DNA of 64,000 nt from Acetobacteraceae bacterium AT-5844. Its GTDB lineage: Bacteria; Pseudomonadota; Alphaproteobacteria; Acetobacterales; Acetobacteraceae. Position numbers and translations under genes: made by a program. How positions within the stretch are numbered: the first letter of the stretch is position 1; every line of letters begins with the position of its first letter. Where the stretch lies: NCBI GenBank assembly GCA_000245075.1, contig JH599955.1, forward strand, positions 63,883-127,882, read 5' to 3'. Positions 26,452 to 35,750 of the stretch are shown here, one piece after another. The notes below the pieces were generated by a model, which was given only the letters and a program-made list of their open reading frames with translations, did no database searches and was not told the origin of the DNA.

Positions 26452-27603
26452 ATGCTCGACAGCCCATCCCGGCACATCGAAAGCCAAGCCGAAGCGCCTC
26501 GCCGTCGGGTATGGCCCGCGCTGGCTCTGGGGCTGTGCGTCCTTGCTGGCTTCGCCGGCTGGCGGTTCCTCGCGGCAACGCCGACTCCAGGCACCGAAGC
26601 CAGCCGTGCGGAGCCCCCCCCTGCCCTCACCGTGACTGTCGCCCCGGCACAGCAACGCCTCATGACCCGGACCGTCGCCGGAGATGGCAGTGTCGTCGCC
26701 TGGCAGGAGCTTGTCCTCGCTGCCGAGATCGGTGGCCTGCGTGTGGCCGAGGTCACGGTGGAGGAAGGCGACCATGTCCGGGCGGGGCAGGTGCTGGTCA
26801 GGCTGGAAGATGCCGTACCGGCGGCACAACTGGCCCAGGCAGAAGCCGGCGTGGCGGAAGCCGAGGCGGCATTAGGCATAGCCAGAACCGATCTCGCCCG
26901 TGCTGCCGAGCTCCTGCGCACCCAAAATACCCCGCGGCAGGTCCTGGACCAGCGGCAGGCGGCGATGCAGCAGGCGGAGGCGCGCCTCGCCTCCGCCCGT
27001 GCAATGCGGGACGAAGCACGGGTGAAGCTGGAGCAGACCCGGCTGCGCGCGCCTTATGACGGTATTGTCCTGAAGCGGGGCATCCTTCCCGGCGCCGTCA
27101 GCGGCGTGGGCCAGGAAATGATTCGCCTGCTGCGAGATGGACGGCTGGAACTGGATGCTCGGCTGCCGGAGCTGGACCTGGCGCAGATACGCCCTGGCCA
27201 GGCAGTACGGGTCCTCCACGGAACGCGGGAGATCACGGCCACGGTCCGCGCCATTGCTCCTGTGGTGACTGCGGAAAGCCGCCTCGGCACGGTGCATATC
27301 GCCCTGCCGGCGGATGCCGGTTTGCGTCCGGGCATGTTCGCGCGGGCGGAAATCCGCACGGAGGCCTTGCCGCGCATCGTGGTGCCACAGGAAGCCGTTG
27401 TGTTTCGTGACGGCGCGCCCGCCATTTTGGTGCTGCAAGGCAACAGCGTCACCCAGCGCGCACTGGTTACCGGCGCGAGACAGGATGGGGTGGTGGAAGT
27501 TCTGGATGGCGTAGCTGAGGGCGAGCAGGTCGTCGTATCCGGTGCCGGCTTCCTGACGGAGGGGGATCGCGTCCGCGTCGGCCCCGGTCTGGCGGGACGC
27601 TGA
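26452..27603 (+). CDS. RND efflux periplasmic adaptor subunit
   Basis: A 383-residue membrane-fusion protein with an N-terminal anchor (RRRVWPALALGLCVLAGFAG). The lipoyl half-motif is LRVAEVTVEEGDHVRAGQVL, followed by an alpha-helical hairpin rich in Ala/Gln/Glu (about 105-180). The returning lipoyl half is RLRAPYDGIVLKRGILPGAV and a beta-barrel and proximal domain follow. It links the inner-membrane pump to an outer-membrane channel. The start is either the GTG at 26413 or the ATG at 26452; the anchor fits both. It precedes the pump gene by 3 bases. No outer-membrane channel is in this operon. Confidence 0.88.
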   Translation: MLDSPSRHIESQAEAPRRRVWPALALGLCVLAGFAGWRFLAATPTPGTEASRAEPPPALTVTVAPAQQRLMTRTVAGDGSVVAWQELVLAAEIGGLRVAEVTVEEGDHVRAGQVLVRLEDAVPAAQLAQAEAGVAEAEAALGIARTDLARAAELLRTQNTPRQVLDQRQAAMQQAEARLASARAMRDEARVKLEQTRLRAPYDGIVLKRGILPGAVSGVGQEMIRLLRDGRLELDARLPELDLAQIRPGQAVRVLHGTREITATVRAIAPVVTAESRLGTVHIALPADAGLRPGMFARAEIRTEALPRIVVPQEAVVFRDGAPAILVLQGNSVTQRALVTGARQDGVVEVLDGVAEGEQVVVSGAGFLTEGDRVRVGPGLAGR

Positions 27604-27606
27604 GCA

Positions 27607-30600
27607 ATGGAAGAGCGGAACCACCGGAACATCTCCGCCTGGGCGATCAACAATCCGGTCGCCACTATCGTGCTGTTCCTGTTGCTGACTGTGGCTGGGC
27701 TCTTCGCCTACCCCCAGCTTCGTATCAACAACATGCCGGACATCGACCTACCCGTTGTTGTCGTGACGGTCATGCAGCCGGGCGCCGCGCCCTCCGAACT
27801 GGAGACGCAGGTCACGCGCAGGGTGGAGGATGCGGTCGCCGGCCTTGGCGATGTGCGGCATATTATGTCCACGGTGGTGGATGGCACCTCCACCACCGTC
27901 ATCGAATTTGCTCTCGGCAAGAATGTCGACCGCGCCACCAACGACGTGCGTGACCGCGTCGCCCGGATCCGCACCGATCTGCCGGCCGATATCCGCGAGC
28001 CGGTCGTTACCCGCGTCGAAGCCACGGGAGGTGCCATCCTCACCTACACCGTCGCCGCGCCACGGCTGAGTGAGACGGAACTGAGCTGGTTCGTGGAGGA
28101 TGTGGTCGCCAAGGCGCTGCTCTCCGTGCGGGGTGTCGCGGAGATCAACCGGATCGGCGGCGTGCAGCGTGAGATCCGCGTGGCGTTGCGGCCTGACAGA
28201 ATGCTGGCCCTCGGCATCACGGCGGCGCAGGTGAACGAGCAGCTCCGCGCCCTGAATGTCGATTTGCCTGGCGGGCGGGGTACGCTGGGTGTGGCCGAGC
28301 AGACCATCCGCACCCTTGGCTCGGCCGATAGCGTGGAGACATTGCGGGACCGCCAGATTGTCCTCCCCAATGGCCGCACCGCGCGCCTGTCCGAGTTGGC
28401 GGATGTCAGCGACGGCACGGCCGAGGTTCGCACCGCGGCAAGGTTGGACGGCCGTCCTGTCGTGGCCTTCGAGGTACTGCGCACCAAGGGTTCGTCGGAA
28501 GTCGGCGTCGCGGAAGGTGTCGCTGCGCGCGTGCAGCAGCTGATGGCCGAGCATGAAGGCGTGGACATCAAGCTGGTGGCTTCCACGGTCAGCTTCGTGC
28601 TGGATGGCTACCACGCCGCCGTCGAGGCCCTCGCGGTTGGCGCCGGGCTTGCCATGCTCGTTGTCTGGGTCTTTCTGCGGGACTGGCGCGCCACCTGGAT
28701 CGCGTCCATCGCCATGCCGCTGTCGCTCATCCCGACCTTCGTGGTGATGTGGGCCTTCGGCTTTTCCCTCAACAACGTGACGTTGCTGGGTCTGACCCTT
28801 GTCGTCGGCGTGCTGGTGGATGACGCGATCGTCGAGATCGAGAACATCGTCCGCCATCTCCGCGCCCGTCCCGAGCGCGGCATCCGCCGGGCTGCTCTGG
28901 ATGCCTCGGCGGAGATCGGCCTGGCCGTCGTCGCCACGACTGCGACCATTCTAGCCGTGTTTGTGCCGGTGGCTTTCATGCCTGGCATCCCCGGACAGTT
29001 TTTCCGCGAATTCGGGCTGACCGTGGCCGCAGCCGTGGCCTTCTCCCTGGTTGTGGCGAGACTGCTGACGCCCTTGCTGGGCGCGCATTTCCTCAAGGCC
29101 GGGGGTCATGCGCATCAGGAGGACGCGACGGGCTGGTTTGGCCGCCGCTACATCCCTCTTCTCCAATGGTGCCTGCACCACAGGTTGATCACCGTCGTCG
29201 CCGGCGTGGGGTTCCTGGCGCTATCGATTTCCCTGGTTCCGTTCATTCCGCAGGATTTCGTGCCGGGCGCCGACCGGGGTCGCGCTTCGCTCTCCATCGA
29301 GCTGGCGCCGGGCGCGACCCTCACGGAAACGGAGGCAGTGGTGAAGGCCGCGACGGAGATCCTGCGTTCTCGTCCGGAGACGCAGAGTGTCTTCGCTTCC
29401 CTCGGCACGGACAATAGCGGCCAGATGGCCATCGGCAGCGTCACGCATGCCGGCGATCCCCGTCAGGCAAACCTGATCGTCACGCTGGTGCCGCGCAGCC
29501 AGCGCAGTATCACGCAGCAGCAGTTCGAGGCGCTGCTGCGGCCGGAGCTGGAGAAGCTTCCCGGCGCCCGTGTGCGCTTCGGCGCCGATGGCCAGAGCGG
29601 GTCAAAGCTGGAAGTCACGCTGGTGGGAGACGACAGCGCCGCCCTTTCCGCCACCGCACGTGAACTGGAACGGCAGATGCGGGCGCTGCCGCAACTTGCG
29701 GGCGCACGCTCCACGGCGAGTTTGGCGAGGCCGGAGATCCAGATCATTCCCCTGGAAGGTCGGGCGGCCGATGCGGGGGTCTCCGCTGCCGTCATCGCGG
29801 CAACGGCGCGTATCGCAACCACGGGCGACATCGACCAGAATCTGGCCCGCTTCAACCTGCCCGACCGGCAGATTCCCATTCGCGTCATGCTTGATGAACG
29901 CGCACGCGGTGATTTGGAGAGGCTTCGTGCCTTGCGGGTGGATGCACGAGGCGGAGCCGTGCCGCTGGGAAGCGTCGCCGAGTTGCGGCACGGCGCCGGC
30001 CCGGCACAGATTGACCGGCTGGACCGTATTCGCAAGGTGACGATCCAGGCAGAGTTGAACGGCCTGCCCTTGGGCGCCGCCACCGCACTGGTCAATGAGC
30101 TGCCTGTGCTTCAGCACTTGCCCCCCGGAATCCAGCGCAAGGACGTGGGTGATGCCGAGGTCATGCAGGAGCTGTTCGCCGGCTTCGGAATGGCTCTCGG
30201 GGCGGGCGTGCTTATGGTCTATCTCGTGCTGGTGCTGCTCTTCGGCGGCTTCCTGCAACCGCTGACCATCATGTCCGCGCTCCCGCTTTCACTAGGCGGG
30301 GCGCTGATGGCCTTGCTCATTGCCCAGAAGTCACTGGGCGTCTCCGCCGTCATCGGCGTGCTGATGCTGATGGGTATTGTCGCCAAGAACTCCATCCTCC
30401 TGGTAGAGTATGCCATTCTGGCGCGGCGGGAACGCCAAATGGACCGGGATGAGGCGATCATCGAAGCGGCGCGGAAGCGTGCACGGCCGATCATCATGAC
30501 AACCATCGCGATGTGCGCCGGCATGGCACATATCGCCATGGGCCTCGGCGCCGATAGCGAGTTCCGTTCCCCGATGGCGCTGGTCGTCATCGGCGGGCTC

Positions 30601-30762
30601 ATCACCTCGACACTGCTGAGCCTGGTCTTCGTACCCGTCGCCTATTCCTATATGGATGGCTTCGAGCAATGGCTGGCCCGGCATCTGCGCCCCTCGGCTA
30701 AAGCGGCCCCGGTGCCCCAGCCAGGAAGCCTGCGGCCGCGAACATCGTCCCAAAAACTGTGA
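27607..30762 (+). CDS. RND-family efflux pump, inner-membrane subunit
   Basis: A 1051-residue HAE-1/AcrB-type pump. One helix lies near residue 20, followed by two large periplasmic loops and two sets of helices. Helix 4 carries the paired aspartates VGVLVDDAIVEIENIV that relay protons. Other marks are PDIDLPVVVVTVMQPGA and, near the C-terminus, GIVAKNSILLVEYA. Full length matches the family, so nothing seems missing. It exports drugs or hydrophobic toxins through a tripartite assembly. It probably borrows an outer-membrane channel from another locus, such as the NodT-type gene at 61402. Regulation is expected from the TetR operator upstream. Confidence 0.93.
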   Translation: MEERNHRNISAWAINNPVATIVLFLLLTVAGLFAYPQLRINNMPDIDLPVVVVTVMQPGAAPSELETQVTRRVEDAVAGLGDVRHIMSTVVDGTSTTVIEFALGKNVDRATNDVRDRVARIRTDLPADIREPVVTRVEATGGAILTYTVAAPRLSETELSWFVEDVVAKALLSVRGVAEINRIGGVQREIRVALRPDRMLALGITAAQVNEQLRALNVDLPGGRGTLGVAEQTIRTLGSADSVETLRDRQIVLPNGRTARLSELADVSDGTAEVRTAARLDGRPVVAFEVLRTKGSSEVGVAEGVAARVQQLMAEHEGVDIKLVASTVSFVLDGYHAAVEALAVGAGLAMLVVWVFLRDWRATWIASIAMPLSLIPTFVVMWAFGFSLNNVTLLGLTLVVGVLVDDAIVEIENIVRHLRARPERGIRRAALDASAEIGLAVVATTATILAVFVPVAFMPGIPGQFFREFGLTVAAAVAFSLVVARLLTPLLGAHFLKAGGHAHQEDATGWFGRRYIPLLQWCLHHRLITVVAGVGFLALSISLVPFIPQDFVPGADRGRASLSIELAPGATLTETEAVVKAATEILRSRPETQSVFASLGTDNSGQMAIGSVTHAGDPRQANLIVTLVPRSQRSITQQQFEALLRPELEKLPGARVRFGADGQSGSKLEVTLVGDDSAALSATARELERQMRALPQLAGARSTASLARPEIQIIPLEGRAADAGVSAAVIAATARIATTGDIDQNLARFNLPDRQIPIRVMLDERARGDLERLRALRVDARGGAVPLGSVAELRHGAGPAQIDRLDRIRKVTIQAELNGLPLGAATALVNELPVLQHLPPGIQRKDVGDAEVMQELFAGFGMALGAGVLMVYLVLVLLFGGFLQPLTIMSALPLSLGGALMALLIAQKSLGVSAVIGVLMLMGIVAKNSILLVEYAILARRERQMDRDEAIIEAARKRARPIIMTTIAMCAGMAHIAMGLGADSEFRSPMALVVIGGLITSTLLSLVFVPVAYSYMDGFEQWLARHLRPSAKAAPVPQPGSLRPRTSSQKL

Positions 30763-30864
30763 TCGAAGTACAATATTAACGCTTGATGCATCTCGCCTTT
30801 TCGCTCCAGTAATTTTATATGGCGCGGGGACAGGTGAGTCCCCCACCCTTGGAGCGCGTTCCAC

Positions 30865-31530
30865 ATGCAGTCTGTCCTGATGGGCCTCACCCTGCTGATC
30901 CTGGGCGACAGCCACTTCGGCACCCAGGGTTACCTCATCAGCACCCTACAGGATGAGCTGGTCAGGCAGGGCGCGAAAGTCACCACTTATTCCGCCTGCG
31001 GCTCGCCTCCAAGTGTCTGGCTCAGCGTCCGCGTTGCCTCCTGTGGTACGGCGCAGCGTGTCCAGTCTGGACCGGTCCGCCAGCAGACCGGTGCAAACGC
31101 CCGTACCACCCCGCTCAACCAGCTCGCCGCGACAGTAAAGCCCAACATGATCATGGTCGCGATGGCGGACACGATCGGCGGCTATACCCAGCCGGAACTG
31201 CCGCGCGAGCAGATCCTGGAAGAGGTGACGGCGCTGACGGACAAGATCCGCAGCATGAACATCCCCTGTCTTTGGGTGGGGCCAAGCTGGGGTACCGAGG
31301 GGGGTCCGTACATGAAGACCTACCCGCGGGTGCAGGAACTTTCGCAGTACATGGCGACCATCGTCAGCCCCTGCACATATATCGATAGCACCAAACTGGC
31401 CCGCCCAGGCCAGTGGCCGACTTTCGATGGCCAGCATTATACCGTCGATGGATATCGGGCCTACGGCACGGCACTGGCGCAGCACATGCTGCGGATGTCC
31501 GAGGTTCTGGCTGTCGCCAAGCCCCGCTGA
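30865..31530 (+). CDS. SGNH-hydrolase-like protein of the acetylation locus
   Basis: A 221-residue protein. A short hydrophobic start leads straight into GDSHFG at residues 14-19, the nucleophile block of the SGNH fold. A Gly/Asn-like region follows in the middle, and FDGQHYTVDGYRAYG near the C-terminus supplies a D-x2-H-type dyad. Family members are O-acetyl esterases or transferases. Unlike its neighbours it has no room for a cleavable signal peptide before GDS, and an in-frame stop at 30835 rules out a longer N-terminus. It is the first gene of the + strand group leading to MBOAT and AlgX-like genes. GGAG lies 10 bases before the ATG. Confidence 0.72.
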   Translation: MQSVLMGLTLLILGDSHFGTQGYLISTLQDELVRQGAKVTTYSACGSPPSVWLSVRVASCGTAQRVQSGPVRQQTGANARTTPLNQLAATVKPNMIMVAMADTIGGYTQPELPREQILEEVTALTDKIRSMNIPCLWVGPSWGTEGGPYMKTYPRVQELSQYMATIVSPCTYIDSTKLARPGQWPTFDGQHYTVDGYRAYGTALAQHMLRMSEVLAVAKPR

Positions 31531-31655
31531 CCCGGTAGCCGGCGACATCCGTTGCCGGCCCTCCAGTCTTCGTCCCGATTGATAGCAGGGCCACCTGCAC
31601 CGGCACCTCTGGGGAGGGCCGCGCAACACATCCGCCCCGGAGCAGACGTGACAGC

Positions 31656-33077
31656 ATGATCTTCGCGTCGTTCGAGTTCGTCTTCCTCTTCCTGCCGGTT
31701 TATTTCGCCGCATATTTTCTTACCCCGGCAAAATGGCGCAACTGGCCAATGCTGCTGCTTTCCTGGGCGTTCTATGCCTGGTGGAGAGTGGACTTCCTGG
31801 CCTTGCTGATAGGCGTTACGGCGTACACCTTCCTCATTGCCCGCGGCATGGATGCCGTTGGGCCGAAATCGCGCCTTGGCCGCTTCCTCTTCGGCGCGGG
31901 CATTATCGGCAATCTCGGTGTTCTGGCTTACTTCAAATATGCCAATTTTGGCGTCGCGACATTCAATGACGCGGTGCGCAGCATGGGCCTCGAGCCCGTG
32001 GCATGGACGGAGATCCTGCTCCCAATCGGCCTCTCCTTCTATGTGCTGCAGTCGGTCTCTTATCTGATCGACTTGTATCGCGGTGATGTTCCGCTGAGCC
32101 GCAACTTCATCGCCTACGCGACCTACAAGGCCGTGTTCAGCCAGCTGATTGCCGGGCCGATTGTCCGCTATGCCGAGGTCAAGCAAGACCTCGTCAGCCG
32201 CCAGCACAGCCTTGCTATCTTTGGCGCGGGGGCACGCCGCTTCATGATCGGCTTCATCATGAAGGTCGTGCTGGCGGATACGCTGAGCCCGATGGTTGAT
32301 GTCATCTTTGCCCTGCCCGCGCCCACGCTCCTGGAAGCGTGGACAGGCGCCATTGCCTACACGCTGCAGTTGTTCTTCGACTTCGCGGGCTACTCCGCGA
32401 TGGCCATCGGCCTGGCCCTGATGTGTGGCCTGCACTTTCCCGAAAACTTCAACCACCCCTACCTTGCCGGCAACATTCAGGATTTCTGGAACCGCTGGCA
32501 CATGACGCTGGGCCGGTTCCTGCGGGACTATCTCTACATCTCCATGGGGGGCAATCGTCGCGGACGCTTCCGCACTTATGTCAATCTGTTCCTGACCATG
32601 GTGATTGGCGGCTTGTGGCACGGCGCCAACTGGACCTTCGTGCTCTGGGGCGTCTGGCATGGCGGAATGCTGGCGGCACACCGTGCCTGGCGAAACATGG
32701 GCTTCGGCCCCCTGCCCTTCCTGCTGGCCAACCCGCTGCTGATGCTTTGTATCATCCTCGGCTGGGTAACCTTCCGTGCTCCCTCGATCGAGGGAACCTA
32801 CGGCATGTATCGCGGCATGCTGGGCCTCAATGGCTACGGCCTGACCGATGCGGTCACGTGGCAGATCATGCCCGACCAGTGGTGGATGATGCTCATTGCC
32901 ATCATCGTCGTGTATCTGCCGCTCTTAGCTCGCCGGACGCCGCTGTTCCGCCCGCCGGAGGAGTATGGAGCGGTCTGGCGCACGGTATGGACCATGGCGC
33001 CCTTCATCGGATTCCTGCTGAGCCTGATCCTGCTCTACAGTCGCGCTGCCGTCCCTTTCCTGTATTTCCAGTTCTGA
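31656..33077 (+). CDS. MBOAT-family O-acyltransferase (AlgI/WssH-like)
   Basis: A 473-residue polytopic membrane protein that opens FASFEFVFLFLPVYFAAYFL. The MBOAT core is IQDFWNRWHMTLGRFLRDYL, and the catalytic histidine lies in IGGLWHGANWTFVLWGVWH. AlgI-type proteins pass acetyl groups across the inner membrane to a periplasmic SGNH acetyltransferase that modifies alginate or cellulose. The AlgX-like gene follows after only 7 bases, so the two work as donor and transferase. The polymer cannot be named from this gene. Confidence 0.92.
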   Translation: MIFASFEFVFLFLPVYFAAYFLTPAKWRNWPMLLLSWAFYAWWRVDFLALLIGVTAYTFLIARGMDAVGPKSRLGRFLFGAGIIGNLGVLAYFKYANFGVATFNDAVRSMGLEPVAWTEILLPIGLSFYVLQSVSYLIDLYRGDVPLSRNFIAYATYKAVFSQLIAGPIVRYAEVKQDLVSRQHSLAIFGAGARRFMIGFIMKVVLADTLSPMVDVIFALPAPTLLEAWTGAIAYTLQLFFDFAGYSAMAIGLALMCGLHFPENFNHPYLAGNIQDFWNRWHMTLGRFLRDYLYISMGGNRRGRFRTYVNLFLTMVIGGLWHGANWTFVLWGVWHGGMLAAHRAWRNMGFGPLPFLLANPLLMLCIILGWVTFRAPSIEGTYGMYRGMLGLNGYGLTDAVTWQIMPDQWWMMLIAIIVVYLPLLARRTPLFRPPEEYGAVWRTVWTMAPFIGFLLSLILLYSRAAVPFLYFQF

Positions 33078-33084
33078 GGCGAGC

Positions 33085-34209
33085 ATGAAACAGCCGGACA
33101 GCCGCTTCCGCCATGTTGCCGCCGTTGGGCAAGGCATCGCGATGATAGCCCTGCTGGGCTGGGGCTTCTGGCAAGGCGTCAACGCCATGACCAAGCCGGA
33201 AGCATTGGACAGGGTGCGCCAGACGCTCTCCTTCAGTTCCATGCTGAAGGGCGAGACTGCAGCGGCGGTGAATTACGCCATGGCGCACGATCTGCCGGTG
33301 GATCCGCAGTTCCGCGCCATCGGGGGCGTCCTGCGCTGGAACCTCTTCCGTTCGGCCGGCCCCCAGGTGCGCGGTGGATGCAATGACTGGCTTTTCCTAA
33401 CGGAGGAGCTTCGCCCCTGGCCGGAAGCCGAGGTTCATCAGTCGGCGCGCATCGCGGCGCTCCGCCGGATTGCGGACTCGCTAGCGCAACGCGATATCCG
33501 CCTGCTGATCGTGACCGTGCCAGACAAGGCGCGCATCTATCGCGATGAGCATTGCGGCATTCCTTGGTCCGCGCAGTCGCAGGCACGTTACGCCCAGTTT
33601 CGGAGCGCATTGGAACAGGCAGATCTGCGGTTCCTCGACCTTCAGGAAGCCCTTGAAGCGGCGAAGCAAACCGCCCCAGCCTATTACCGGACAGATACCC
33701 ACTGGAATCAGCACGGCACGGCAGCCGCCGCCGCCGCGATCGCGCCGCTGGTCCGGGAAGAGGGCATCGAGCCCGCCGAACGGTTCAACACGACACTGGA
33801 AGCCCAGGAAACAAACGGCCCCGGCGATCTGCTGCGTTTGATGAGCCTGGATCATGTCCCGGATTGGCTACGCCCCGCCCCGGACCGCCAGCACAAGGCG
33901 ACGACAGAAGCCGCCGAGTCCTCTTCCTCAGGTGGATTACTCGACGAAGCGCCTGTTCCCCCTGTCGCCCTAATTGGCTCCTCCTATTCCGTGAACGCAA
34001 ACTTCCACGGCTACCTGCAGGAGGCGCTTAGCGTAACCGTTACGAATTTTGCCGAGGCTGGAGGCGGCTTCTTCCGCGCAGCGGACAGCTACTTCAGCAG
34101 CCTCGCGTTCCGAGAGACGCCACCCCGGCTCGTTATCTGGGAAATACCGGAACGCGTGATCGGCATGCCGGTCGAAGCCGCCGAGCGCCGTTTCCTCGAC
34201 CGGTGGTGA
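33085..34209 (+). CDS. AlgX/AlgJ-like SGNH O-acetyltransferase
   Basis: A 374-residue protein with one N-terminal helix (GQGIAMIALLGWGFWQGV) and a periplasmic ALGX-type domain. The catalytic Asp-His is YYRTDTHWNQHGT and the serine lies in VALIGSSYSVNANF. Relatives AlgJ, AlgX and WssI take acetyl from the MBOAT partner and place it on the exopolysaccharide. No C-terminal carbohydrate-binding module like that of AlgX is visible, so it is closer to AlgJ/WssI in size. It ends 26 bases before the convergent GDSL gene. Confidence 0.87.
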   Translation: MKQPDSRFRHVAAVGQGIAMIALLGWGFWQGVNAMTKPEALDRVRQTLSFSSMLKGETAAAVNYAMAHDLPVDPQFRAIGGVLRWNLFRSAGPQVRGGCNDWLFLTEELRPWPEAEVHQSARIAALRRIADSLAQRDIRLLIVTVPDKARIYRDEHCGIPWSAQSQARYAQFRSALEQADLRFLDLQEALEAAKQTAPAYYRTDTHWNQHGTAAAAAAIAPLVREEGIEPAERFNTTLEAQETNGPGDLLRLMSLDHVPDWLRPAPDRQHKATTEAAESSSSGGLLDEAPVPPVALIGSSYSVNANFHGYLQEALSVTVTNFAEAGGGFFRAADSYFSSLAFRETPPRLVIWEIPERVIGMPVEAAERRFLDRW

Positions 34210-34235
34210 GGCCGCACCCGGGCCGGCAGTGGCGC

Positions 34236-34988
34236 CTAATGGCCTAGTAGCGCGCGAATCTGCGGCTCCAAAGCCGCAGAGAGGATCGCATACCCCACCA
34301 TGGTCGGATGCAGATAGTCGAACGCGATCTGGTTCGACATCGTGCCGCTAGCATCAACCATCATCGGCCCTGGCTCGGCGTAGAAAACCGAGCGGTTATC
34401 AGCACAGCGTGCAATTCGGGCGTTAACCTGGGCAATGGAGGCCCGCAGGGGATCGGCCCCACTCGCCCCGCGAGGCAGAAGGCCCACCAGCAAAATACGC
34501 GTGGCCGGGGAACGCTGCCGGATCAGCCGGATATTCTCGGCGACGCCCAATGCGACATCATCAGGCGAGGCAAATAAGAGGTTGTTGGTGCCGATCAGGA
34601 CGACAGCCAGACGCGGCCGCAGAGTGGTTCCGAGCGGCAAACGGTTGAGCCGCCAGAGCAGGCCCTGTGTGCCATCCGTGCCGACACCGAGATTGAGCGG
34701 CGCGCGGTGGCCATAGAATTGCTGGAAGAGCGACGGGAACCACCCCTGGGTGATGGAATCACCCAGAAACAGCAACTGGATGCGCGAGAGATCAGTGGCA
34801 GCGATAACGCGGTCCAGTTCCTCGACACGCTCGCGCCAGTAAGGAATCGGAACAGTGGCAGGGACCGCGGTTGGCGGCATAGGCTGCCGGGCGGGCAGCT
34901 CCGGACACGCCACCTGCGCCAAGGCCGGTGAGGCAGCAGCCAGCCCCGCCAGCAGGATCAGGGACGCGAGGCGTGTAGGAAAAGGCAT
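34236..34988 (-). CDS. Secreted GDSL/SGNH esterase
   Basis: A 250-residue protein with a signal peptide (MPFPTRLASLILLAGLAAAS through ALA). All four SGNH blocks are visible: LLFLGDSITQGW, the Gly of NLGVGTDG, the Asn of VLIGTNNL, and the DYLHPTMVGY Asp-His pair. The resemblance is to acetylhydrolase-type lipases. In this locus it could remove acetyl groups or be a second acetyltransferase. Its ATG overlaps the AlgF-like stop codon (TGATG), so the two are translationally coupled and form a unit with the BcsC-like gene. Confidence 0.88.
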   Translation of the reverse strand: MPFPTRLASLILLAGLAAASPALAQVACPELPARQPMPPTAVPATVPIPYWRERVEELDRVIAATDLSRIQLLFLGDSITQGWFPSLFQQFYGHRAPLNLGVGTDGTQGLLWRLNRLPLGTTLRPRLAVVLIGTNNLLFASPDDVALGVAENIRLIRQRSPATRILLVGLLPRGASGADPLRASIAQVNARIARCADNRSVFYAEPGPMMVDASGTMSNQIAFDYLHPTMVGYAILSAALEPQIRALLGH

Positions 34989-35716
34989 CAGCGCCGCGGC
35001 ATAATCCGGTCCCGCGCCAGCACCGTTATGGGCGCGCCGGCGGGAGCCATGAGCCAGACGCTGTATTGCCCACCAGCCTCCAGCCTTCCGAGATCCAGCA
35101 CGGGCGCGGATTGTCCGCCGCAGGCAGCAACGACCTTGGCATTCGCTGGATTCACGCTGCGCGCCTTTGTCGTATAAGGATCGACGGCGGTAAAGACGGC
35201 CTGGTTAGTACCCTGCAGGGTCAACGAAGCCGCAGGACAGTCAGAGACGAGATTGTAGAAAGCGAGGCGCGCACGGGTCTGATTGAACTCCAGCGAGTCC
35301 GCGATGTTCACCGCATCGAGGGCCTCACCCTTCATGCGCAGTATGACGGTGTTGTAGCCGGCCTTGAACTGCAGCGTCGCGCGGCCAGTCTTACCGCCCT
35401 CAGCAATCTCGATCTCAACCGGACGATCTGTCACCTTCTGGGCGGGAACATAAGGCCCGACTCTATCGGCATCCCCGGCACCCTGGGTAAAAGCGGGGGT
35501 GAAATCCGCCTTCACCGATACCTCACCCGCAAGAGCGTTGATGAAGCGGATGAAGGCCGTACCGTCCGGCAAACGCTGCTCATAGAGCATCGGAGCCTGA
35601 GCGGACGCACTGGCCAGCGGCACTGCCCCTAGCAGAAAGCCGAGGAAGGTCCGCCGTCCGTGACCGCTCGGGACAGTGACGTCCGTCATGATGGTGCTCA
35701 TCTCCCTATCTTCCAT
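34988..35716 (-). CDS. AlgF-like alginate/cellulose O-acetylation protein
   Basis: About 242 residues with a Tat-like signal (HGRRTFLGFLLGAVPLASAS). The beta-rich domain has YEQRLPDGTAFIRFINAL, NTVILRMKGEALDAVN and SLEFNQTRARLAFYNL, resembling AlgF/WssG. AlgF is a periplasmic adaptor in alginate acetylation. Start candidates are 35716, 35701 and 35689; AGGGAG abuts the second and lies 12 bases before the third, while 35716 has AGG 9 bases upstream. It lies 34 bases after the BcsC-like gene and overlaps the GDSL start. Confidence 0.82.
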   Translation of the reverse strand: MEDREMSTIMTDVTVPSGHGRRTFLGFLLGAVPLASASAQAPMLYEQRLPDGTAFIRFINALAGEVSVKADFTPAFTQGAGDADRVGPYVPAQKVTDRPVEIEIAEGGKTGRATLQFKAGYNTVILRMKGEALDAVNIADSLEFNQTRARLAFYNLVSDCPAASLTLQGTNQAVFTAVDPYTTKARSVNPANAKVVAACGGQSAPVLDLGRLEAGGQYSVWLMAPAGAPITVLARDRIMPRR

Positions 35717-35750
35717 GGCAAGCGACCTGCCATGGCGCATTGAGTCCCGC

